64,000 bases of DNA from the NCBI GenBank assembly GCA_010405405.1, contig MU004234.1, forward strand, positions 1,631,563 to 1,695,562. The letters are read 5' to 3'. Each line of letters starts with the position of its first letter. The stretch's first letter is position 1. The translations under genes and the position numbers were made by a program. The notes beneath the pieces were generated by a model, which saw only the letters and a program-made list of their open reading frames with translations, was not told the DNA's origin and ran no database searches. The DNA comes from Microthyrium microscopicum (taxonomy: Eukaryota > Ascomycota > Dothideomycetes > Microthyriales > Microthyriaceae). Positions 48,221-58,818 of the stretch are shown here, one piece after another.

Positions 48221-48251
48221 ATGTGGAAGGGTAGGCCACAATGCGCTTCCG
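48221..48251 (-). repeat. right terminal inverted repeat of the MITE
   Basis: 31 bp; read on the minus strand it starts CGGAAGCGCATTGTGG, differing from the left repeat at one base. Confidence 0.88.
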
Positions 48252-49003
48252 TATACGCTCAAGGAACTGGTCATAATTAGTTAAACATCGAATGTGTCTT
48301 TGACTCATTCCAATTTAGATTTAGTCCATGATAACCAGCGGACGTCCGCAAATACGGTAGCCCGTGGATCCGCGTTGACCCTCAGGGAATATCGAAAACG
48401 ACACCAATTGTCTTCCACAATTCATTCCCGCCGTGCGCTTCCATGATTATTGAGCGAGCCCATTTTCTTATGCAGCTTCCCCTCATCTCAACACCTGACG
48501 CGTATTCACGTGGCTACGCGAGATGCCAAGCATATTCGGGACAATTATTGTAGCGACTGAGGCCCGAATTTGGTCAGAGTTGAGTAATCAGGCTTCAAAA
48601 TCCTCCCATTCTCGCTCTGTTACTGCATGGTTGCGGACCGGGATGCAGGCATAGGGCGCGTTATGTCGCGTCTAGCTGCGGTCCTTATGCAATCATGCCG
48701 CATTCTCTTCGTACCAAGTCCAAATGTTTGGAATCGCTTCTTGAACAAGAAATACAGGCTTGCTCAATTGGGCGTTGCTTAGCTAATGACTAGATCCATT
48801 ATCTGCTGTAGGTGATTATGACTCAATCAGAAATGCTAACACGAGGTAGGTAATACAGGTGTGCTATATCCTGCATCTTGCTGTTGGTGATCTGTATAAA
48901 GTTGAGTACAGTCACCTAGTACTTGAAGTTGACCCTACTCTCATCAACCATCCTTCTTACCAACCAAAAACTAAACATATCAGACCCCAAGCAAATAGCC
49001 AAC

Positions 49004-49777
49004 ATGTCTAAAGCCGCACAAAACAAGCTCGCCATCCTCCTCAGGAGCCTCCACAAACCTGGCGACCCAGTAATCATGGCCAACGTCTGGGACGCTGTCA
49101 CCGCCGAAGCTCTCACCAAAGTCCCCGGTGTCAAAGCCGTCGCCACAGCATCCTATGCTATTGCAGCAGCTCGTGGCGTTGCGGACAACGACATGACATT
49201 CGAGCAAAACCTTGACGGCATCCGCTCAATTGCACCCAAAGTGGCCGCCGCAAACCTTCCACTCAGCGTAGATCTTCAAGACGGGTACGAAGATGTTGCC
49301 GCTTCCATCAAGGCTATCATCGAGCTTGGTGTCGTTGGCTGCAACCTTGAGGACTTCAACGACCGCACCAACTCACTTAGGCCAAAAGAGGAGGCCGTGG
49401 AGCGATTGAAGATTGCCATGAAGGCGGCAAAGGAGGCAGGTGTGCCTGACTTCTGTATCAATGCACGCACTGATGTGGTGGTGCATGGCGGATCGATCGA
49501 TGATGCGATTGATCGGGCCCATGCATACCTGGATGCTGGTGCACATAATTCCTTTGTTTGGGGTGGTGGAGCACGCGGATTGAGGACTGAGGAGGTGGCA
49601 AGGTTGGCTGAGGCATTGGATGGGCGGTTGAATGTCATTAGGAGGTTGACGCCTGAGGGACTGACGCTGGGCGAGTTGAAGGAGATTGGAGTTGCGCGGA
49701 TTAGTGTTGGTCCGACGCTACAGTTCAAGGCACTGGAGGCATTCAAGAAGGCGGCGCAGGATATGTTGGAGAAGTAA
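49004..49777 (+). CDS. PEP mutase / isocitrate lyase superfamily enzyme
   Basis: TIM-barrel enzyme that makes or breaks C-C, P-C or related bonds next to a carboxylate; family members include PEP mutase, oxaloacetate hydrolase and 2-methylisocitrate lyase. 257 aa from the ATG at 49004; the frame is open further upstream but that part is leader-like. The metal and substrate site appears as SVDLQDGYED (about 87-96), then GCNLEDFND and CINARTDVVV. The isocitrate-lyase KKCGH loop is absent, so it is not a glyoxylate-cycle enzyme. Many fungal relatives carry the label carboxyphosphonoenolpyruvate mutase without biochemical proof. It converges with the O-acetylhomoserine lyase gene, 257 bp between stops, and might belong to the same functional group. 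Confidence 0.85.
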   Translation: MSKAAQNKLAILLRSLHKPGDPVIMANVWDAVTAEALTKVPGVKAVATASYAIAAARGVADNDMTFEQNLDGIRSIAPKVAAANLPLSVDLQDGYEDVAASIKAIIELGVVGCNLEDFNDRTNSLRPKEEAVERLKIAMKAAKEAGVPDFCINARTDVVVHGGSIDDAIDRAHAYLDAGAHNSFVWGGGARGLRTEEVARLAEALDGRLNVIRRLTPEGLTLGELKEIGVARISVGPTLQFKALEAFKKAAQDMLEK

Positions 49778-50034
49778 GACAATCTTCTGCGAAGTATATG
49801 TAGCAGGATACAATGAAAGTAGAATCTTCACTCTCTAGTTAACGAAGTTTTGTTTAAGCAGTGTGACTTTTGAAATGTACCATAAGTTCAATGATACGCG
49901 ACGATAGTAAGTGGAAAACGGTACAAAAGAGATAGGATTCAAAGCTAACGTCATTAAATAGAATATCCATCGAGAGGCACTTCCCATCCTTCCCAAACTC
50001 CTGCTTTACAAACCAAGAACAAATATTATGCCTA

Positions 50035-51722
50035 CTAGTGCACTCCATTTGTACCATTCTCCTCTACGGCGACAGTTGTGCCATTTGTACCATTTTCTTC
50101 TACGGCGGCAGCTGTTCCGTTCGTAGGCTTCTCGCCAGCGGCAATTGTGCCATCAGTTCCTGGTTTGGGAGCACCAGTGGCCTTATCCTTCATGAAACCA
50201 CCTTCAATCAAGTTCATAGCAGTCTTGAACGGATCACTCTTTGACTTTGTGGCTGCTGGCAGACCGGCGGCAATGAACGCTTGCTCAAAGTCATGTTGGA
50301 TATCCTCAAATTCCTCCAGACCGACACTGACGCGAATGAGATCAGGGGTGACACCTCCCTTGATCTTCTCCTCGTCGGGTAATTGTTGATGGGTAGTGAC
50401 CCAAGGGTGAATAATGAGTGTCTTTGCGTCACCAACGTTGGCCAAATGACTGCAGAGTTTCAGATTGTTGACTACATCGCGGACCTGATCGACGTTGCCG
50501 GCCTGGTTATAGGATTAGCAGATGCATTTCATGCATAGAAGAGGACACTTACCACGCCGAATGTGAGAACACCGCCTTGACCATTTGGCATGTTCTTTTG
50601 CCCGTACTCATAGTCAGGGTGTGACTTCAAGCTTGGATGAAGAACCCAGTTGACAGAAGGATGCGCTTCAAGCCACTCGGCAAGCTGCTTGGTACTGTCG
50701 CAATGGCGCTTGCCTCGAAGTGGCAGTGTTTCTAGACCTTGAAGGAAGAGCCAGGCATTGAAGGGACTCATACATGGGCCAAGATCGCGCATAGAATCCA
50801 TGCGAAGCTTGGCTGCTAAAGCACCATAACCATATGTTTCCCAGAAACGCATGCCGTGGTAGCCATCAGCAGGCTCGGTGAATTCCGGGAATTTGCCAGA
50901 AGCAGACCAGTCAAAATGGCCACCATCGATTACAATACCGCCCATGCTGGTGCCGTGGCCTCCAATCCACTTGGTGCAGGAATGTGTGACAATGTCAGCA
51001 CCGAGAGTGAGCGGTCTAGAGACGAAGCCACCCATTCCGAATGTGTTGTCGACGATCAGTGGGATGCCATGTTTGTGGCATACTTCTGCAATGGCTGCAA
51101 TATCTGGAACACTGTGCTTGGGGTTGGAGATGGTCTCGATGTACACTGCTCGAGTGTTCTCGTCAATGGTAGCGTCGATATCAGCTGGCTCGTTACCAAC
51201 AACCCACTTGACGTCTATCTTAAACTTCTTCATATACACTCTGAACTGATTGTAGGTGCCGCCGTATAGCCAGCTGGTGCTAACAAAGTTATGTCCTGGT
51301 TGGCAGCAGTTGGTGATGGCCATGAACTAAGAACATAATGGTTAGCTGTGCCTGTAAAGCATATGATAGTACCTACTTGAGCAGCATGACCAGAAGCAGT
51401 AGCTACAGCTCCAACACCTCCTTCAAGCATGGACATGCGTGTCTCAAAAACGTTATTGGTGGGATTGCCCATGCGTGTGTAAACATATCCTTCTTTGGAC
51501 CAGGCGAATTTGCTGGCGCCATCTGCAGCGTCGGTGAAGTTATAGGCAGCGGTCTGATAGAGCGGAACTGCTCGCGATCCATTGACTGGATCTGGCTCTT
51601 GACCTCCATGGAGGGCGACTGTAGACCATGCTGGCGTCCTATATCAGATGATTAGATAAGCTTTTGAAATGAATGATGGAACCTTACTTGGAGACGTTGG
51701 CTAGGGAACCGGAAACTGTCAT
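50035..51722 (-). CDS. O-acetylhomoserine (thiol)-lyase, PLP enzyme
   Basis: PLP-dependent gamma-replacement enzyme: O-acetylhomoserine plus a nucleophile (sulfide in methionine synthesis) gives a gamma-substituted amino acid. Exons 51688-51722, 51377-51638, 50553-51326 and 50035-50502 give 512 aa. Diagnostic stretches are [52 protein letters not shown] and [16 protein letters not shown] with the PLP Lys at 218, plus [18 protein letters not shown] and GLEEFEDI near the end. After the fold ends (about 460) there is an extra tail of roughly 50 residues with a duplicated 12-residue Asn/Gly unit. The sequence departs from housekeeping Met17/CysD at several sites (CCQPG, AAYNF), suggesting a paralogue. 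The nearest regulator is the Zn2Cys6 gene upstream. Confidence 0.92.
50044..50115 (-). repeat. tandem 36-bp coding repeat in the lyase tail
   Basis: Two adjacent copies encode [12 protein letters not shown] and [12 protein letters not shown], each with two Asn-Gly steps, directly before the final VH. A single TNG just upstream suggests a third, decayed copy. Confidence 0.85.
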
Positions 51723-52574
51723 ATTTTCTGATATGAATGCTTAAATAGTAGATAAGGTGAATTGCTAAAGGGAGAGTAGCTTCAAGTTGAATGAGTTTCA
51801 AGTCAAAAGTGGTACTTTTTGAGGGAAGATATAAGTGATGTGATCGTGTAGTTTGAAGTAGACTGAGCTAATTATCGACCTGATTGCAGATACCATCTCG
51901 TTATAGATATATAAGTATCTGATTTGTATCTTAGTCTTCAAAAGATGCTCGATTCAGTATTCGGCTTGCTCAATCAGGTTTCATGATGTTGCGGCATGTC
52001 AACGCGGCCAGGGATCTATCAAATCCCGAATCCATCCCACACCTCAACAACCAGACACCGAGATGCCTGTTAGCTCTAATGCGGCCCCATAAGCTCTGCT
52101 TCATCTATGAACCCGAGATCCGGGATTGTGGTAGGCGTAGTGCGTTCTTCTAATGCGTTGTACGATGCTTGTATGCTCCTGGGAGACCGGAAGTGCTGAC
52201 AGGCTACCCTTTGAGGTAGTTTGAGACAGTTGTCCCAATTAGAGGCATCAACAGGAAGACTGTGGTGAGGCATGAGCATTAGATACCAAGCTTGTGCGGC
52301 TAGCTAATAGGTTCGAACTCAAGATCTTCCCCATTGTGAGATTATGCATGATAGGACCACTTGCTGGAAGATTGGTCTACAATAATTTTCCATCTCATGT
52401 TTTCTGATTTGCCACTACGACAATCGGTATTATTACATTCTATAAGCTATCGAGTATTTTGTTCCAAGCATTGGTATCTATTGGCTACATAATCCTTCAA
52501 GCCAAACCAGTCAGCCGCTCAACACTATTCTACTTGTTTTGATGTAGTCACACTCCATGCAATTGGGATCAACA
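51723..52574. other. intergenic, lyase promoter / 3' side of regulator gene
   Basis: About 850 bp. It holds the lyase promoter, a CCG-N5-CGG motif at 52113-52123 (391 bp from the start codon) and a tRNA-like fragment near 52297-52375 on the minus strand. No protein gene seen. Confidence 0.45.
52113..52123. promoter_or_regulatory. CCG-N5-CGG everted half-site pair
   Basis: CCGAGATCCGG. Zn2Cys6 dimers bind CGG half-sites in this everted form, with a spacing set by the protein. One such match in a promoter of this size is not unlikely by chance. Confidence 0.25.
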
Positions 52575-55081
52575 TTAATTCCCGAAGTGGGTCTGAATGA
52601 ACTCTTGAATTTGATCTAAACATTGTCAGTGAATTCATAGACTTGCAAATCCAGTACCTTTACATACCTCGCATGCCTGCTATGGCTTCGGAAGCTATCG
52701 AGTAGTTCTCCAGAGTGCTGGCAATAGAGACAAGAGCTCGGTGCATTTTGATGAACAGAGTTTGTACATAAATATCATTAGAAGCATTTTTCTCTGCCAA
52801 TGTCTTTTGCCGCAGCATTAGAAGAGCATATCCGGCTTGCATGGCACAACAAGACATGGAAGGCATCGTTCGAGGCATAGGCTTGTTCGAGATCAGAAAT
52901 GGATATGGCAAGGTCTCAAATGATTGGACAATATTGAGCGCTGACTTGAGGCATATCTTCTGGGAAGCTCGACTGCTGAAAGGGAAGAGCTCAATCAAAT
53001 CACCGGTGCTCCGGAAGTCTTGTCCTGATGAAGCAACTGTGGGCTCACTTGGTGTTAGTGGTAGGTCCAAATCCATGTTAATATTCATGGATATCATGGA
53101 TGTGCTGCAGCATGCCATGGAAGACATGGAGGGTGTGCGGTCTCGAAAATCCAAAGGAGACGAAATCGGTTTCAGGTCGCAGTATTTCTTGCTGAAAATG
53201 GGGTGATCGAAGAAGGCACAAAATCTGTGCAGTTTTATTCTCGCACTGGATTCATCTCGTTAGTTCTGGGAAACAAAATATAGCATTCACATACCTATTT
53301 AGTTTCACACGAGCCATGCTTTTGAGCGTCTCAGCAACAATTTCTTCATCCGAGTCAACAGGGTTGAAGCTGGGCATGCATTGGGCATATTTGTCCGCCT
53401 GGGCGACGAGAGGCGCCATTTCTTGCTCAAGTTGTTGCATACGATCACATATTATGTCAAGATTTTCGTTCCTCTCAAGTGTCTTGTTTAGATCGACCAC
53501 AAATAGCGTGGCAGATAGTATTGTTTGTTGAGCTTGAATGAAGAAGGGCCATGCCTATGATTTGTCAAGAAGATTTCCATGACTGAGCCACAGGATACTT
53601 ACGTCTATATCGGAGTTCGTAGAAGGATATAGAGTCGTAAACGACGGATCGTAAAGTGATATGATCGGTGGCTGTTCAGTAAAGTCAGGCTAGCGCCAGG
53701 CAAGTCTTCAGAAGGCAACTTACACAACTGCTATAAATTGAAGCCTGACAGACACATATATACTGTACACATGTTAGAGTTTGGAGTAGTGGAAGAACGT
53801 CTTTTGGTAACGTACAGTCATCCACCAAGCCCTTCTTCTTGACTCCTCGAACTGGTCAAATTCTCCTCCTCTGGAGTGTAGGGACAAATTCATTGCGGCA
53901 ACTAAAGCTTGGCCTGCACGGCTGCGCATGCGGTTGATGTTGCCTCTTTGCGAATACTCGTATATGCTGAGAAGATCCAGTGCTATAATGCTTTCTAGCT
54001 CTACCGGAACCATGGGATGAAATGACGCTCGCATACTACGATCATGTGAGTCTGTAAGAGTATCACTAGGATCAACTGAAGAACCAGGAAGTTCAGACTC
54101 GATTTCTATGCTTTCAAGAGCAGATTGGACCAGAAAGTAGGAATATTTTCTTCGAAACAGCACCGCTTCTTCATTTGCCCAATCTGCATCCTGCTCATGT
54201 GGAATTAAGGCCAGAATAGCCGCAATGACGAGGCTTAAGGGTGACGAGGGATGATACTCGTCATCACCTGCTTCCAAGTCGTCCATGGAATAGGCAATAG
54301 CATTGTCACAAAGTGAGGCTGATAGGCTAGGTGGAGGTAAAATTGGAAAGTACTGGTGTATGAATATGTAATAGCCGTTCAATCTAAACTGAAATTAGCC
54401 AGCCGGCTCATTACTAGATAGGCTGCTTCTTTGAGAATGGTCTCTTACAAATCTGAATCGCTTCCATATGCTCGAACAATGGGTGTGGCTGGCAATGAGG
54501 GTTCTTCCTCGTATAAAGATCCGGAGCCTGGAGTCGTGGAGGGTGGTGTCGGATAGTTGAAGATGCTGTCAAAGATCATGTCGCTATCCTGATCCAATTC
54601 TTGATGACCTTGGGTTTGCGCCAGCCCTGCGCCAGGGTTCACCATCGATAAGACCTCGCCAGAAAAGTGTATTGAGTTAGGAAGATCTGTGTATCGTGTT
54701 GGATCAGTCAAAGGGAGTGGCGAGCAAAGAATCGAATCCTGATCCGCAGGTTGCGTGATTGATGATTTTGATGATAGGGCTTTAGACGCAGCTCGCCGTG
54801 ATACTCGTGGACCACCTCTTTTGCTAGGAACGTATATGCATTCTCTACTTTTCTTTACACACTGTCCCATTGTCAGCCGAATTTCAAGGAGATCTCGCTT
54901 TCGACTTTGACTCACACTAGTGCAGTCTCTCTTCCCATCACATCGCGTTCTAGAAGCACGACTAGAAGCATAGCATGTCAGCCTGGGTACTTCGTTCTTC
55001 GATTTCCTTGTCATGAACTCACCAAGCTGTACATGCTGCTTTGACTGGAGGTTGAGCGAGCTTTTTTCTTGTCGTATGCAT
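52575..55081 (-). CDS. Zn2Cys6 transcription factor, possible pathway regulator
   Basis: Fungal binuclear zinc cluster activator, 690 aa. Nine exons join in phase: 55023-55081, 54916-54961, 54449-54861, 53816-54383, 53724-53762, 53603-53671, 53295-53554, 52668-53245 and 52575-52615. The zinc cluster is complete: Cys17, Cys20, Cys27, Cys33, Cys36 and Cys43 (CTAC, RASRTRC, DGKRDC, TSC, VKKSREC), followed by a basic linker SKRGGPRVSRR. Two introns interrupt the cluster itself. The middle homology region is the fungal-specific TF domain (IHQYFPILPP, RRRAWWMTYICVCQASIYS, SLYDPSFTTLYP, ARIKLHRFCAFFDHPIF). The gene sits between the O-acetylhomoserine lyase and nitrilase genes, as expected of a cluster regulator. 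Exon 5 is only 39 nt. Confidence 0.9.
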
Positions 55082-55722
55082 TTTGCTAACGGTGTTCGGG
55101 ATTCAATTACGAGATAATAAACCTAGAATGCCGCATTGTAGGGGGCTTGTATCTCTATTTAGTCAAGGGCACACCGCGTGGCGATACATTGTGAAGGAAG
55201 AAGTGATAAGGCTACATATGTGTGCGGCATCTGCGGCATCTCAAGGGATACGCTATCCAGGTATTTCTGACAGGCCTTATCGCACATCTGCCGCAAGCAC
55301 CCCACAGATAAATGTAATTGTGCTCATGTTGAAGGTAGGAAATCCCGGATTCCTGGTTAGAACAAGCTGTTGTGGCTGTCAAACAGCTTTTCTACTTGTT
55401 GAGTCTGGGCTTCAGACTATTGGGATACGGAACGAGCGGGAACTGGTTGTACATGCTTTTTACTTTCTGTTTTATCAGCACAAAGGGACAACGGAAGAAA
55501 TGGAACAGGTTGGTTGTCATTCGAGCACAAGAGGCACCCATGGCATGGACAATAGACGATAAGTTAGTGGATAGTAGGATAGAGATTGAAGTTGGAGAAT
55601 GTTTATATACCCCTATTATGATGGTCCGTGCACATATTGAGCTTTTCCCTCCTCCATTTCTTATTCCACTGCTTCCACCACTACAACAACCCTTTATCCA
55701 AAGATATCCATATCCATCTCGC
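55082..55722. other. intergenic, regulator promoter / nitrilase 3' end
   Basis: About 640 bp between two minus-strand genes. Plus-strand open frames here have no recognisable content and overlap the last nitrilase exons. Confidence 0.45.
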
Positions 55723-56993
55723 TCATCCTTGAAACTGGACGTTCACTGCAGGCTTGGTGTTCACAGTCAAGGAGCTGCTGTATGTCAGAAATGTGCTTCT
55801 TTACCAACGCGCCGAAGAACTACTCACAAAACATCGGGACGAGAATAACTGCCCACAGGATCAAAGTCGAGCTGCAGGATCGTTAGCGGGAGCAGCATAG
55901 ATTTTACATTTACATACTCGTGCCTCGACGATGTCTGATAGCTTCAGTGTCGCGTATACGATCTCTTCTTTATCCCACACGGGCTCAGCGATGAATGTAC
56001 CCAAAGGCCCTATGATGCAAGAACCACCATGCGATAGAATATCGTTGGGCTCCCATCGAGAACCATCTGGCTTGCGATCATAGTGACCTTCCGAGAATGG
56101 CGGGTAGTCTTTTGGAAAGTCCGATACCTTTGCAAACTGATTGACGTTCATCACAAAACATCGTCCTTCTTTCGCGATATGCTTCATTGTTGCTGTCCAT
56201 TCTGGAAGATCGTCTGCGTTTGGAGCAATGTATATTCTGGTAACAAGAGTCAGCTGTAATACAAGAGAAGATCACGTCATATACTCTATTCCTTGTTGAT
56301 AGAGAGCCATTCTTGCTGCGGGCATGTAGTTTTCCCAGCAGATGAGGCCACCAATCTTGCCGACCTCAGTTTGTGCCACTGTCAGGCCATCTCCAGCCCC
56401 GCGTCCCCAAACAAGCCTTTCTGCGGCGGTTGGTATCAACTTCATATATAGTAAGTAGCTTCGAATATATTGGAACTGGAGCTCACTACCTTGCGATGGC
56501 GTGACAGAATCGCGCCCTCTCTGGATAAGAGTAAGGAAGTACAGTACAGCGTTCCTTGATCTTTCTCAATGATACCGACCGATAGGAAGATCTCATTGCT
56601 TCTGGCTACCTCTGACAGGAATTCCGTCTCGCTTGATGGTATGGCAACAGCGGATTCGTAGTATCGGGCATACCACTTTCGTCCTGCACACTTATCAGCT
56701 CCGCAAATAGGTTTAGATAAGGAGAGAATAGCCAACCACGAGGCTCACGAGCACCAATGGTTGCATCAAATGCATATCGCCAAGGATAAGCCGTTAGAAA
56801 TCCTTCCCTATTGGAAGAATTAGTGAGCCGCACCAATCAAGCACAGAAACTCGTACGGAAATGCAACAATCTGGGCTCCATTGGTCGCAGCTTCAGTGGC
56901 TAATGCCGATAATTTCTTCAAAGTATTTGGCAAGTCGAATGAAACTGGGGCTGCTTGAACAGCAGCAACCTTCACTACTTTTTGGCTTGACAT
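55723..56993 (-). CDS. nitrilase
   Basis: Hydrolyses a nitrile to the acid and ammonia through a Glu-Lys-Cys triad. Seven exons join in phase: 56857-56993, 56737-56807, 56490-56683, 56285-56439, 55918-56236, 55828-55871 and 55723-55777, giving 324 aa. Triad: Glu47 (FPEGF, completed across the first splice), Lys134 (RHRKLIPT) and Cys168 (GGLICWENYMP). RHRKLIPTAAERLVWGRG and CWEN mark the true nitrilase branch; cyanide hydratase and amidase relatives differ here. The last two short exons give LDFDPVGSYSRPDVF and LTVNTKP, the standard nitrilase C-terminus. Intron 2 has an unusual donor, GTTGGC. It is divergent from the homoserine O-acetyltransferase gene, 382 bp between starts. The substrate is unknown. 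Confidence 0.92.
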
Positions 56994-57375
56994 GCTTGAA
57001 ACTGCCCTTTGGATGACTGACTAAGGATTCCGAGGTGGCCTGAATTTGGGAAAAGTGGTTTTTACGACTATCGAACAGACCGGGAAGAATGTTTATGAAG
57101 CGATCGTCTTTCCACTTGCCGCATATCCTGCCATTCTGACACCCTCGCGGCTCATAAGTTTGAGGCTCGGTGTCTGACCCAAAAGCAAATCCCGACTACG
57201 GCTGATCTTCCCATGGCTGCACAAATGCCTGGAAACGCATCTGGGATCGAAAACGGAGTAATTCTTAAGCTTAGGACGACAATGTGTTTTGCCGAGTGTG
57301 TTGGGTAAATATCAAAAGTTCAAATTACTGCCACAACGGTGACGTTTCACGCTTCCACATTACTACTTGCCCACC
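56994..57375. promoter_or_regulatory. divergent promoter, nitrilase / acetyltransferase
   Basis: A 382-bp gap between the start codons of the nitrilase (-) and homoserine O-acetyltransferase (+) genes, implying shared control. It contains the everted CGG pair at 57192-57201. Confidence 0.6.
57192..57201. promoter_or_regulatory. CCG-N4-CGG everted site (Leu3-like spacing)
   Basis: CCGACTACGG, two everted CGG half-sites with a 4-bp spacer, the geometry used by yeast Leu3. It lies in the divergent promoter and could be bound by the neighbouring Zn2Cys6 protein, but one match can arise by chance. Confidence 0.35.
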
Positions 57376-58818
57376 ATGACACATTATAGTCATGCTGTCA
57401 GCACCACGCTCAAGCAGAACCAAAAGACAATGCACTTGACTTTGGAAAATACCGAAGCTACACTACTGGATACCCATCTGGAATCACAGAATCTTTATTC
57501 CGAGTTCATTCGCGATCAGAATTTCGCGGTGATACCTTCTTTCATACTTGAATCTGGAGAAGAGCTTCTCAACTGTCAAATTGCTTACAAAACTTGGGGA
57601 CAGCTTAGCGCTCGAAAGGACAACGTTCTAGTTGTATGCCATGCTCTGACTGGCAGCAGTGACTTGGTAGATTGGTGGCGACCACTTTTTGGACCAGGGA
57701 AAGCACTTGACCCAACAAGATATTTTATCTTTTCTGCCAACACTCTAGGCTCTCCATACGGTAGTAGCTCTGCTCTGACTCTGGATCCAAGAACTAAAGC
57801 TCCATACGGATCAAACTTCCCAAATACTACCATTAGAGATGACGTGCGGTATGCCACCTCTTCATGCCTCATACCGATACAGTCACTGACACAATATAGA
57901 GCACAGAAGCTTGTACTTGACGCGCTTGGCATAATCTCTGTTGCAGCTGCTGTGGGAGGCTCAATGGGAGGCATGCATGCCCTTGAGTGGACTCTTTGCA
58001 CGCCACGGAACTACGTTAAGAGTCTTGTCGCTGTCGCTACCTCGCTTTATCACAGTGCATGGGGCATTGCGTGGGCAGAAACACAACGGCAAGCCATATA
58101 CATGGACCCCGTGTTCGATGAGGGAAACTACGAGCAAAATCCCATGGGCCAACCAGCAGCTGGCATGACAGCCGCCAGAATGATAGCCATGTTGACATAC
58201 CGGTCGTCTGAGAGCTTCGTCGCCCGCTTTGGTCGCAAAGAAAATACAACTGCCAGACAGGGTGTCAAAGTCCGTAACATCGCGCCTCATCTGTCAAGGC
58301 CTGTGTCGGCAAACAAGAATATTGACATGAGACCTCTTTCGAGAAACTCCGATCCTTATTTTTCTGTTCAAGGTTATCTGGATTACCAAGGATCGAAGTT
58401 TCTGTCTCGATTTGATGCCAACTGCTATCTTCACCTGCTTAAGAAAATGGATTCTCACGATATCTGCCGTGGTCGAACGACCAATAAGAACGGCATTAGT
58501 CACTCAGACGATGTCATCAAAGCTGTTTGTTCAAGGGCGCCGTTTGGCGCATTGGTGGTGGGTGTCAGCTCAGATGTCTTATTTCCTGTGGCAGAGCAGA
58601 AACATATTGTAGATGTTTTGCCGGAAGCCAAGCTCCGCATTCTGCAGTCGAGAAATGGTCATGATGGCTTCTTGTTGGAGTTTGAAGAGTTGAATCGCTT
58701 GATTATAGAGCATCTCCAAGGAAAACATCCCGAGATGTACAAAGGGGCACCAACGCCTTATCAAGTTCCTAGTCTTGTATATCAACGTGCGCCAAGCATG
58801 GTTGGTGAAATGGAATGA
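57376..58818 (+). CDS. homoserine O-acetyltransferase
   Basis: Alpha/beta-hydrolase-fold enzyme that acetylates homoserine with acetyl-CoA, giving O-acetylhomoserine, the substrate of the lyase at 50-51.7 kb. Exons 57376-57848 and 57900-58818 give 463 aa. The 51-nt intron has no stop and keeps the frame, so the gene looks intronless by ORF; splicing restores the family sequence TTIRDDVRAQKLVLDALG. The triad is Ser179 (GGSMGGMHALEW), Asp383 (SSDVLFP) and His412 (NGHDGFLLEFE). Other family marks are VVCHALTGSSD, WWRPLFGPGKALDP, NTLGSPYGSSS and YLDYQGSKFLSRFDANCYL. It is shorter and more diverged than housekeeping Met2 as I recall it. It is convergent with the aspartate kinase gene. Confidence 0.93.
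   Translation: MTHYSHAVSTTLKQNQKTMHLTLENTEATLLDTHLESQNLYSEFIRDQNFAVIPSFILESGEELLNCQIAYKTWGQLSARKDNVLVVCHALTGSSDLVDWWRPLFGPGKALDPTRYFIFSANTLGSPYGSSSALTLDPRTKAPYGSNFPNTTIRDDVRYATSSCLIPIQSLTQYRAQKLVLDALGIISVAAAVGGSMGGMHALEWTLCTPRNYVKSLVAVATSLYHSAWGIAWAETQRQAIYMDPVFDEGNYEQNPMGQPAAGMTAARMIAMLTYRSSESFVARFGRKENTTARQGVKVRNIAPHLSRPVSANKNIDMRPLSRNSDPYFSVQGYLDYQGSKFLSRFDANCYLHLLKKMDSHDICRGRTTNKNGISHSDDVIKAVCSRAPFGALVVGVSSDVLFPVAEQKHIVDVLPEAKLRILQSRNGHDGFLLEFEELNRLIIEHLQGKHPEMYKGAPTPYQVPSLVYQRAPSMVGEME

Larger units (their letters stand above)
47638..48251. mobile_element. 614-bp MITE with 31-bp inverted repeats
   Basis: Non-autonomous DNA transposon remnant. The two ends match over 31 bp with one mismatch (CGGAAGCGCATTG then C or T, then GGCCTACCCTTCCACAT), and a weaker match continues to about 50 bp (shared CAAAATC). 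The ends are flanked by TA on both sides (47636-47637 and 48252-48253), the target duplication of Tc1/mariner-like elements. The interior is strongly AT-rich with no open frame, in contrast with the GC-balanced ends. A short internal palindrome CCTACTAAATTAGTAGG also occurs. Superfamily is inferred from the TA duplication only. Confidence 0.85.
47484..49003. other. intergenic holding a MITE and the PEPM-gene promoter
   Basis: About 1.5 kb. It contains the inverted-repeat element at 47638-48251. The remaining right part (48254-49003) is ordinary promoter-like DNA without a recognised gene. Confidence 0.5.

Noticed and set aside
55083-55848. Two plus-strand open frames of about 158 codons
   Set aside because: They overlap the last two nitrilase exons on the opposite strand and show no protein-like motifs.
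55861-55917. Nitrilase ending by read-through after VEAR
   Set aside because: The read-through tail is atypical. Splicing into 55828-55871 and 55723-55777 yields the standard nitrilase C-terminus.
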